64,000 bases of DNA, from the NCBI RefSeq assembly GCF_014203705.1, contig NZ_JACHJR010000001.1, forward strand, positions 6,138,001-6,202,000, given 5' to 3'. Positions 16,858-24,148 of the stretch are shown in pieces (position 1 is the first letter of the stretch; each line of letters begins with the position of its first letter). Position numbers and translations under genes: made by a program. The notes beneath the pieces were generated by a model that made no database searches, was not told where the DNA came from, and was given only the letters and a program-made list of their open reading frames with translations. This DNA comes from Kitasatospora gansuensis (lineage in GTDB: Bacteria > Actinomycetota > Actinomycetes > Streptomycetales > Streptomycetaceae).

Positions 16858-19800
16858 TTACGCCTTGCGCAGCTGGAAGCTCAGGCCGAGGCCCTCGTCC
16901 GTGAAGGTCTCCGAGGTCCACTCCGCCGCGCCCGCGAGGAAGTCGGTGGCGAGCACCTCGTCGGCGACCAGCTGGCCGTGTTCGGCGATCGCCTCGGCGG
17001 TCTCCTCGGTGGCGGCCCGCCAGCGCAGCACGATGCGGTCGGCGACGTCGAGGCCGGAGTTCTTCCGGGCCTCCTGGATCTGCCGGATGGCGTCCCGGGC
17101 GATGCCGAGCCGCTTGAGCTCCGGGGTGATGTGGAGGTCCAGCGCGACCGTGGCGCCGGACTCGTTGGCCACCGCCCAGCCCTCGCGCGGGGTCTCGGTG
17201 ATGATCACCTCGTCCGGACCGAGCTCGACGGTCTCGCCGTTCAGCTCGACCGAGGCGGTGCCGGAGGAACGCAGCGAGGCGGCCAGCGCAGCGGCGTCCG
17301 CGGCGGCCACTACCTTGGCGACGTCCTGCACGCCCTTGCCGAAGCGCTTGCCCAGCGCCCGGAAGTTGGCCTTGGCCGAGGTGTCGACCAGCGAACCGCC
17401 GACCTCCGCGAGCGACTCCAGCACCGAGACGTTCAGCTCCTCGGCGATCTGCGCCCGCAGGTCACCGGGCAGCTCGTCCCAGCCCTGGGCCGCGATCAGC
17501 GCCCGGGACAGCGGCTGACGGGTCTTCACACCCGACTCGGCGCGGGTGGCCCGGCCGAGCTCGACCAGGCGTCGCACCAGTGCCATGTTCCGGGACAGCT
17601 CGGTGTCGATCAGCGCCTCGTCGGCGACCGGCCAGGACGACAGGTGCACCGAGGCCGGGGCGTCCGCGACCACCGGGACCACCAGGTCCTGCCAGACCCG
17701 CTCGCTGATGAACGGGGTCAGCGGGGCCATCAGCCGGGTCACGGTCTCCAGCGCCTCGTGCAGGGTGGCCAGCGCGGCCGCGTCACCCTGCCAGAACCGC
17801 CGACGCCCGCGCCGGACGTACCAGTTGGAGAGGTCGTCGACGAAGCCGGAGAGCAGCTTGCCGGCCCGGTGGGTGTCGTACGACTCCAGCGCCGCGTCCA
17901 CGTCGCGGACCAGGGTGTTGAGCTCGGAGAGCACCCACTTGTCCAGCTGCGGCCGGTCGGCCGGCGCCGGGTCCGAGGCGGACGGGGCCCAGTCGGCGGT
18001 GCGGGCGTACAGGGCCTGGAAGGCCACGGTGTTCCAGTACGTCAGCAGCGTCTTGCGGACCACCTCCTGGATCGCCCCGTGCCCGACCCGGCGGGCCGAC
18101 CACGGCGAGCCGCCGGCCGCCATGAACCAGCGCACCGCGTCGGCGCCGTGCTGGTCCATCAGCGGGATCGGGTCGAGGGTGTTGCCCAGGTGCTTGGACA
18201 TCTTCCGGCCGTCCTCGGCCAGGATGTGGCCGAGGCAGACCACGTTCTCGTAGCTGTTCTTGTCGAACACCAGGGTGCCGACCGCCATCAGCGTGTAGAA
18301 CCAGCCGCGGGTCTGGTCGATCGCCTCGGAGATGAACTGGGCCGGGTACCGGCGCTCGAACAGCTCCTTGTTCTGGTACGGGTAGCCGTACTGGGCGAAC
18401 GGCATCGAGCCTGAGTCGTACCAGGCGTCGATCACCTCGGGCACCCGGGTCGCCGTCGCCGAGCAGGTCGGGCAGGCGAAGGTGACCTCGTCGATGAACG
18501 GGCGGTGCGGGTCCAGCGCGCTCTGGTCGGTGCCGGTCAGCTCGGAGAGCTGGGCCAGCGAGCCGACGCAGGTGAGGTGGTTGTCCTCGCAGCGCCAGAT
18601 CGGCAGCGGGGTGCCCCAGTACCGGTTGCGGGAGAGCGCCCAGTCGATGTTGTTGTTCAGCCAGTCACCGAAGCGGCCGTGCTTGACGTTCTCGGGGAAC
18701 CAGTTGGTGGCCTCGTTCTCCCGGATCAGCGCGTCCTTGACGGCGGTGGTGCGGATGTACCAGGACGGCTGCGCGTAGTAGAGCAGCGCGGTGTGGCAGC
18801 GCCAGCAGTGCGGGTAGCTGTGCTCGTACGGCAGGTGCCGGAACAGCAGGCCGCGGGCCTGCAGGTCGGCCACCAGGGCCTCGTCGGCCTTCTTGAAGAA
18901 GACGCCGCCGACCAGCGGGACGTCGGCCGCGAAGGTACCGTCCGCCTCGACCGGGTTGACCACCGGCAGGCCGTACTTGCGGCAGGTGGCGAGGTCGTCC
19001 GCGCCGAAGGCGGGGGACTGGTGGACGATGCCGGTGCCGTCCTCGGTGGTGACGTAGTCGGCGTTCAGGACGTAGTGCGCGTCCTCGATCTCGACCAGGT
19101 CGAACGGGCGCCGGTAGGCCCAGCGCTCCATCTCGGCGCCGGTGAAGGACTCGCCGGTGGCCTCCCAGCCCTCGCCCAGCGCCTTGGCCAGCAGCGGCTC
19201 GGCGACCACGAGCCGCTCGGTGCCGTCGGTGGCCACCACGTAGGTGACGTCCGGGTGCACGGCGGCGGCGGTGTTGGAGACCAGGGTCCACGGGGTGGTG
19301 GTCCACACCAGCAGCGCGGCGGTGCCGGCCAGCGGGCCCGAGGTGAGCGGGAAGCGGACGAAGACCGAGGGGTCGACCACGGTCTCGTAGCCCTGGGCCA
19401 GCTCGTGGTCGGAGAGGCCGGTGCCGCAGCGCGGGCACCAGGGGGCGACCCGGTGGTCCTGGACCAGCAGGCCCTTGTCGAAGATCTGCTGGAGCGACCA
19501 CCAGACCGACTCGATGTAGGACGGGTCCATGGTGCGGTAGGCCTCGTCGAGGTCGACCCAGTAGCCCATGCGCGTGGTGAGCTCGGTGAAGGCGTCGGTG
19601 TGCCGGGTCACCGAGTCACGGCACTTGTCGTTGAACTCGGCGATGCCGTACTTCTCGATGTCCTGCTTGCCGGAGAAGCCGAGCTCCTTCTCGACGGCGA
19701 GCTCGACCGGCAGGCCGTGACAGTCCCAGCCGGCCTTGCGGGCGACGTGGTAGCCCTTCATGGTCCGGTAGCGCGGGAAGACGTCCTTGAAGACCCGGGC

Positions 19801-19986
19801 CTCGATGTGGTGCGCGCCCGGCATGCCGTTGGCGGTCGGCGGGCCCTCGTAGAACACCCACTCGGGGCGGCCCTCGGACTGCTCCAGGCTGCGCTGGAAG
19901 ATCTTGTTGTCCTGCCAGAAGGACAGGATCTGGTGCTCCAGGACCGGCAGGTCCACCTGAGCGGGTACGGGGTTGTACGTGGTCAT
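16858..19986 (-). CDS. ileS: Isoleucyl-tRNA synthetase
   Basis: A class I synthetase of 1,042 residues that charges tRNA-Ile. The HIGH-equivalent motif is G-A-H-H at 57-60 (PPTANGMPGAHHIEARVFKD), KMSKH is at 595-599 (DGRKMSKHLGNTLDP), and the editing domain (VWTTTPWTLVSNTA...) lies between them. The length and the NGMPGAHH form resemble the long mycobacterial IleRS. ATG 19986 is chosen over an upstream ATG at 20064 because GGAGG lies about 9 bases before it and the family begins there; the upstream stretch is T-box leader. It is convergent with divIVA. Confidence 0.96.
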   Translation of the reverse strand: MTTYNPVPAQVDLPVLEHQILSFWQDNKIFQRSLEQSEGRPEWVFYEGPPTANGMPGAHHIEARVFKDVFPRYRTMKGYHVARKAGWDCHGLPVELAVEKELGFSGKQDIEKYGIAEFNDKCRDSVTRHTDAFTELTTRMGYWVDLDEAYRTMDPSYIESVWWSLQQIFDKGLLVQDHRVAPWCPRCGTGLSDHELAQGYETVVDPSVFVRFPLTSGPLAGTAALLVWTTTPWTLVSNTAAAVHPDVTYVVATDGTERLVVAEPLLAKALGEGWEATGESFTGAEMERWAYRRPFDLVEIEDAHYVLNADYVTTEDGTGIVHQSPAFGADDLATCRKYGLPVVNPVEADGTFAADVPLVGGVFFKKADEALVADLQARGLLFRHLPYEHSYPHCWRCHTALLYYAQPSWYIRTTAVKDALIRENEATNWFPENVKHGRFGDWLNNNIDWALSRNRYWGTPLPIWRCEDNHLTCVGSLAQLSELTGTDQSALDPHRPFIDEVTFACPTCSATATRVPEVIDAWYDSGSMPFAQYGYPYQNKELFERRYPAQFISEAIDQTRGWFYTLMAVGTLVFDKNSYENVVCLGHILAEDGRKMSKHLGNTLDPIPLMDQHGADAVRWFMAAGGSPWSARRVGHGAIQEVVRKTLLTYWNTVAFQALYARTADWAPSASDPAPADRPQLDKWVLSELNTLVRDVDAALESYDTHRAGKLLSGFVDDLSNWYVRRGRRRFWQGDAAALATLHEALETVTRLMAPLTPFISERVWQDLVVPVVADAPASVHLSSWPVADEALIDTELSRNMALVRRLVELGRATRAESGVKTRQPLSRALIAAQGWDELPGDLRAQIAEELNVSVLESLAEVGGSLVDTSAKANFRALGKRFGKGVQDVAKVVAAADAAALAASLRSSGTASVELNGETVELGPDEVIITETPREGWAVANESGATVALDLHITPELKRLGIARDAIRQIQEARKNSGLDVADRIVLRWRAATEETAEAIAEHGQLVADEVLATDFLAGAAEWTSETFTDEGLGLSFQLRKA

Positions 19987-19989
19987 CGC

Positions 19990-20280
19990 GGGGTCTACCT
20001 CCGACGGATGCGTGGACAGCCTTCCGACGGAGGGACGAGACGGCAGGCCGTCCCGCGGTACCACCCTCCTTGGCCGCGATGGGGACTGCGGCCCTCTTGT
20101 TTGGGCTTGCTACCGGGTCTAATGGGCCGTCAGGCCGTTCTTCCGGCGGCTCCGGGGTGATCTTCCCGCCGCGCACACCCCCGGGCTCACACCATCCCCG
20201 GGTCGCTCCTGGCTGCGTACGTCGGTACTCGTCCCATCAGCGCCTTGCAGGCTCAGTGTATCGGGCCCGGCAACTCGTTA
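19990..20280 (-). promoter_or_regulatory. Translational T-box riboswitch controlling ileS
   Basis: Read on the minus strand, the conserved T-box AGGGTGGTACCGCGG lies at 20067-20053; its TGGT can pair with the ACCA end of uncharged tRNA-Ile. The flanks GGAGGG and GGGACGGC can pair downstream with CCCTCC and GCCGTC as an antisequestrator. The alternative fold pairs CCTCCG with the CGGAGG of the ileS ribosome site. There is no U-tract, so control is of translation. The likely specifier is an ATC at 20161-20159 in GAAGATCACC. Uncharged tRNA-Ile should free the ribosome site. The exact 5' end is uncertain. Confidence 0.82.
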
Positions 20281-20478
20281 TGCGCGCCCACGCGCGTGGT
20301 TAGCGGATGACGATCTGGGCACAACACGGACAGCACTCGGGCGGGCGGCTGCCCGGGTGGGAACCCAGGGCCTCATCGGTATGTCCCGTTGTGGGTGGAT
20401 TCGATGGGGATTATCGTTCCGGCACCGGAGGCCGCCGGGAACCGGCGGTCCGTTTCGTTCGTAGATGAGGTCGAAGCC

Positions 20479-21069
20479 ATGGCTGAGAAGGCAAGTGGTG
20501 CTACCGCCACTACCGTCACCAAGCGGACGCGCAAGGCCGTGGCAGGCGACTCAGGGGAGGGGACCGTGAGCACTACACGGCGGAAGACCAGCACCAGCAC
20601 CGGACGGGTGGCCGCGACCAGCCGCAAGCACGCTCCGGCGGGGAGCGGGGCACGCGGGGCCGAGTCGGTGGACCCGGCGGAGCTGCCGGTCCGCCCCGGT
20701 GAGGACGCGTGGACCACGGCCGAGGTGGCCGAGCTGCACCAGGAACTGAACGAGGACGCCGACCGGCTGCGCACCGAGATCGCCGCCGCCGAGCTGGCGC
20801 TGAACGGTCTGATGCGGGACTCCAACGACGGCGCGGGCGACGACCAGGTCGACGCCGGCACCAAGAACATCAGCCGGGAGAGCGAGCTCGCGCTCGCCAA
20901 CAACGCCCGGGACAGCCTGGCCCAGACCGAGCGGGCGCTGACCCGGCTCGAGGGCGTGGGCTTCGGGGTCTGCGAGTCCTGCGGGCAGGCGGTCGGCAAG
21001 GCGAGGCTGCAGGCCTTCCCGCGGGCGACGCTGTGCGTCACCTGCAAGGCCAAGCAGGAGCGCAGGTAA
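20479..21069 (+). CDS. TraR/DksA-family zinc-finger protein
   Basis: A 196-residue protein. A low-complexity Thr/Lys/Ala N-terminus of about 80 residues precedes a DksA-like coiled coil (WTTAEVAELHQELNEDADRLRTEIAAAELAL...) and a four-cysteine zinc ribbon with C165-x2-C168 and C186-x2-C189 (CESCGQ...CVTCK). DksA/TraR proteins insert into the RNA polymerase secondary channel, but the acidic tip seen in DksA is not obvious here, so a transcription role is inferred. ATG 20479 was chosen for its GAGG site; ATG 20404 would add 25 residues. It keeps the streptomycete order between ileS and lspA. Confidence 0.85.
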   Translation: MAEKASGATATTVTKRTRKAVAGDSGEGTVSTTRRKTSTSTGRVAATSRKHAPAGSGARGAESVDPAELPVRPGEDAWTTAEVAELHQELNEDADRLRTEIAAAELALNGLMRDSNDGAGDDQVDAGTKNISRESELALANNARDSLAQTERALTRLEGVGFGVCESCGQAVGKARLQAFPRATLCVTCKAKQERR

Positions 21070-21217
21070 CGAGTCGGCCACAGGGGTCGGGCGGTACCGT
21101 ACGCTCGACCCCAGTACTCGTTCACTCTCGGCAGCGGAGCGGATCATCAGCACTCCAGGCTCTCCCCAGACCCAGGACGACTCCGTCCAGCCCGCATCCG
21201 TCGAGCTCGCGGAGGAC

Positions 21218-21826
21218 GTGGTGAGCATCCCCGAGGAGTCGTCGGACGGCGTGGCCGAGCCGGCCGGATCGGCCGAGCCGGTCCGTACGCCGGAGGAGCT
21301 GGCCGCGCGGGAGGTGCTCCGCCGCCGCCGGGTCGTGCTGCTGCTCGGGGTGGCCCTGCTCGCCTACCTGATCGACCTGGGCAGCAAGCTGCTGGTGGTG
21401 GCCCGGCTGGAGGGGCACCAGCCGATCGACGTGATCGGCGACATCGTCACCTTCCAGGTGATCAGGAACGGCGGCGCCGCCTTCGGGATGGGCCAGGCGA
21501 TGACGGTGGTCTTCACCGCGATCGCCACCTCGGTGATCGTGGTGATCTGGCGGATCGCCCGCAAGCTCTACAGCCTGCCGTGGGCGATCGCGCTCGGCCT
21601 GCTGCTCGGCGGCGCGCTGGGGAACCTGACCGACCGGCTGTTCCGCTCGCCCGAGGTGTTCCGCGGGCACGTGGTCGACTTCATCTCGGTCCAGCACTTC
21701 GCGGTCTTCAACCTGGCCGACTCGGCCATCGTCTGCGGCGGCATCCTGGTCGTCCTGCTCTCCTTCCGGGGCAGCAACCCGGACGGCACCGTGCACCAGG
21801 TGACCAAGGAAGACAAGAGCGCGTAG
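21218..21826 (+). CDS. lspA: Lipoprotein signal peptidase II
   Basis: A membrane aspartyl peptidase of about 202 residues that cleaves prolipoprotein signal peptides. Catalytic aspartates are D139 (NLTDR) and D168 (FNLADSAI), and the NGGAAFG block and four membrane helices are present. GTG 21218 (or the adjacent GTG 21221) has GGAG only about 4-7 bases before it. The frame stays open upstream without any ATG, GTG or TTG back to about 21080. It reads AERIISTP just where the Streptomyces LspA N-terminus is expected, so the annotated start may be too short. It precedes rluD, as in E. coli and Streptomyces. Confidence 0.9.
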   Translation: MVSIPEESSDGVAEPAGSAEPVRTPEELAAREVLRRRRVVLLLGVALLAYLIDLGSKLLVVARLEGHQPIDVIGDIVTFQVIRNGGAAFGMGQAMTVVFTAIATSVIVVIWRIARKLYSLPWAIALGLLLGGALGNLTDRLFRSPEVFRGHVVDFISVQHFAVFNLADSAIVCGGILVVLLSFRGSNPDGTVHQVTKEDKSA

Positions 21827-21917
21827 CGGCGGGATCGCGCCCGGCGTGGAGGCCGTACGGCCCGGCGCGGAGGCCGTGCGGTCCGCTGGTGGCGCCGGGT
21901 CCGGCATACTCGTACGG

Positions 21918-22856
21918 GTGAGTACCGCAGCGCAGACCCGCAGCCTCCCCGTTCCCGACGGCCTGGAGGGTGAGCGCCTCGACGCCGCCCTGGCCCGGAT
22001 GTTCGGCTTCTCCCGGACCAAGGCCGCCGAGCTGGCCGCCGACGGGAAGGTCACCATCGACGGCGTGACCGCCGGCAAGTCGGACCGGGTGATGGCCGGT
22101 GCCTGGCTGGAGGTCGAGATCCCGGCCCCCGCCGCCCCGGTCCGGGTGATCGCCGAGCACGTCGAGGGCATGCGGATCGTCCACGACGACGCGGACATCG
22201 TGCTGGTCGACAAGCCGGTCGGCGTCGCCGCTCACCCCAGCCCCGGCTGGACCGGCCCGACCGTGATCGGCGGCCTGGCCGCGGCCGGCTACCGGATCTC
22301 CACCTCCGGCGCGGCCGAGCGCCAGGGCGTCGTGCACCGCCTGGACGTCGGCACCTCGGGCCTGATGGTGGTCGCCAAGTCCGAGCGCGCGTACACCGAC
22401 CTCAAGCGCCAGTTCCACGACCGGATCGTGGAGAAGAAGTACAACACCCTGGTGCAGGGCCACCCGGACCCGATGAGCGGCACCGTGGACGCGCCGATCG
22501 GCCGCCACCCCAGCTCGGACTGGAAGTGGGCCGTCACCAAGGACGGCAAGCACTCGATCACCCACTACGACCTGATCGAGGCCTACCGGGCCGCCTCGCT
22601 GCTCGACATCAAGCTGGAGACCGGCCGCACCCACCAGATCCGGGTGCACATGTCGGCGCTGCGGCACCCCTGCGTCGGCGACATCACCTACGGCGCCGAC
22701 CCGACGCTGGCCAAGCGGCTCGGCCTGACCCGGCAGTGGCTGCACGCGGTCTCGCTCGGCTTCGAGCACCCCGGCGACGGCGAGTGGGTGCAGTTCGACA
22801 GCGAGTACCCCGAGGACCTGCGCCGGGCGCTCGACATCATCTCCGCGGAGAGCTGA
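21918..22856 (+). CDS. rluD: RluD-type 23S rRNA pseudouridine synthase
   Basis: A 312-residue RluA-family synthase. An N-terminal S4 RNA-binding domain (LEGERLDAALARMFGFSRTKAAELAADGKVTIDGV) is followed by the catalytic domain with HRLDVGTSGLMVV; D143 is the nucleophile. The KKYNTLVQG and ETGRTHQIRVH blocks are also conserved. It most likely forms pseudouridines in helix 69 of 23S rRNA, though substrate choice among RluA/C/D types cannot be read from sequence. GTG 21918 (VSTAAQTRSLPVPDGLEGERLD) is the start that fits the family. The stop overlaps the next ATG by one base (TGATG). Confidence 0.88.
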   Translation: MSTAAQTRSLPVPDGLEGERLDAALARMFGFSRTKAAELAADGKVTIDGVTAGKSDRVMAGAWLEVEIPAPAAPVRVIAEHVEGMRIVHDDADIVLVDKPVGVAAHPSPGWTGPTVIGGLAAAGYRISTSGAAERQGVVHRLDVGTSGLMVVAKSERAYTDLKRQFHDRIVEKKYNTLVQGHPDPMSGTVDAPIGRHPSSDWKWAVTKDGKHSITHYDLIEAYRAASLLDIKLETGRTHQIRVHMSALRHPCVGDITYGADPTLAKRLGLTRQWLHAVSLGFEHPGDGEWVQFDSEYPEDLRRALDIISAES

Positions 22857-23311
22857 TGGCGGCCGAGCTGCGGGTCGCCGCCGGGGAGGTCGACCTGGCG
22901 CTGGTCCGGCTGATCCGGCACGAGGTCTTCGTGGTCGAGCAGGGCGTCCCGGCGGAGCTGGAGTACGACGAGTACGACGCCACCTCGGTGCACGTGCTGG
23001 CCCTCGCCGACGGGATGGCGCTGGGCACCGGCCGGCTGATCCACGGCGCGGAGGCGCTCGGGAAGACCGGTGTCGAGGGCCGGGTGCTGCTCGGCCGGCT
23101 CGCGGTCCGCAAGGCCGCCCGGGGCACCGGGCTCGGCGCCGAGCTGGTCCGGGCACTGGAGCAGGCCGGGCGGGAGCGCGGCGGCACCGAGCTGGAGCTG
23201 CACGCGCAGGTGCAGGCCCTGGGCTTCTACGAGCGGCTCGGCTACGCCGCCGAGGGCCCGGTCTACGACGACGCCGGGATTCCGCACCGGACGATGACGC
23301 GGAAGCTCTGA
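22856..23311 (+). CDS. GNAT acetyltransferase, ElaA-like
   Basis: A 151-residue single-domain GNAT. The N-terminal IRHEVFVVEQGVPAELEYDEYD block is typical of ElaA/YjcF-like proteins, and the acetyl-CoA loop LAVRKAARGTGLGAELV (R-x-x-G-x-G/A) is intact. It ends LGFYERLGYAAEGPVYDDAGIPHRTM, another family mark. The substrate is unknown. It is translationally coupled to rluD (TGATG) and followed by a clear terminator, so it is the last gene of the lspA-rluD run. Confidence 0.85.
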   Translation: MAAELRVAAGEVDLALVRLIRHEVFVVEQGVPAELEYDEYDATSVHVLALADGMALGTGRLIHGAEALGKTGVEGRVLLGRLAVRKAARGTGLGAELVRALEQAGRERGGTELELHAQVQALGFYERLGYAAEGPVYDDAGIPHRTMTRKL

Positions 23312-23334
23312 CGCACCGAGAGCTGTGAAACACC

Positions 23335-23373
23335 GGGATCCGGGTGGCCTGCGGGCTGCCCGGATCCCTTTTT
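23335..23373 (+). terminator. Intrinsic terminator after the rluD-GNAT pair
   Basis: Arms GGGATCCGGG (23335-23344) and CCCGGATCCC (23359-23368) form a perfect 10-bp stem followed by TTTTT. The remaining gap to 23476 holds no convincing gene. Confidence 0.88.
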
Positions 23374-23476
23374 CTGCCCTTCCTGCTCCCTGTCCGGTGT
23401 ACGCGCGGGCAGTGTTTCCGCAGAACCCCCGGGGACGACCGTCGTGGCTTGAGAGTCGCAGGTTTGAAGTGCTTCG

Positions 23477-24082
23477 ATGACGGCTCACACGCGCGATATG
23501 GCTGGGGGTCAGGTGCGCCGGTTGAGTTCGTCGGGCACCGTTCCGGCACTTCAGGACGGTCGGGTGGAGCTGCGCCGCCCGATTGAGGAGGACGCGGACA
23601 CGCTGCTGGCCGGCTCGCGCGATCCGCTGGTCCGGGAGTTCATGCAGGGCGTGTTCGCGCACCGGGACCGGGCGTCGGCGGTGCGCTGGATCACCGAGGT
23701 CGCCCCCGGACTCTGGGACGCCGACCGGGCCGCGCACTTCGCCGTACTGGACGGCCCGGGGCCCGCCGTCGGCTGGGCCGAACTCACCGACCTGCGGGCG
23801 GACGAAGGCGCGGCCGAGGTCGCGGTCTGGCTACTGCCGGCCGCCCGCAGTCTGCGGGTGGCCGCCTCGGCGCTCCGGCTGGTCTGCCGATTCGGCTTCG
23901 AGCAGCTGGAGTTGCAGCGGATCGACGCCTACGCGGCGGCGGACAACATGCCCGTCCAGGTGGTCGGGGCCTTCATCGGCTTCCGCCGGGCGGGCTTCCG
24001 CCCACAGCTCTTCCGCAGCTCCAGCACCCACACGCTGCACGACGCCGTGTACGCCACCGTGGTGCCCGGCGAGCTCTGCTGA
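23477..24082 (+). CDS. GNAT acetyltransferase, RimJ/RimL type
   Basis: A 201-residue protein with the RimJ/RimL pattern: VELRRPIEEDADTLLAGSRDPLVREFMQ at the front, then AVWLLPAARSLRVAASALRLVCRFGFEQLELQRIDAYAAADNMPVQVVGAFIGFRRAG. The usual acetyl-CoA loop (Q/RxxGxG/A) is degenerate here (PAARSLRVAASALR), so activity is uncertain. The start is ATG 23477, or possibly ATG 23498. The ribosome site is weak. It is a single gene between a terminator and the WD40/ESX operon. Confidence 0.7.
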   Translation: MTAHTRDMAGGQVRRLSSSGTVPALQDGRVELRRPIEEDADTLLAGSRDPLVREFMQGVFAHRDRASAVRWITEVAPGLWDADRAAHFAVLDGPGPAVGWAELTDLRADEGAAEVAVWLLPAARSLRVAASALRLVCRFGFEQLELQRIDAYAAADNMPVQVVGAFIGFRRAGFRPQLFRSSSTHTLHDAVYATVVPGELC

Positions 24083-24148
24083 CCTCCGGGGCCCCGGCTC
24101 GCGGGCTCCGCTGCTGATCCTTCTGACCCGTACGTTCTTGGGGGCATT

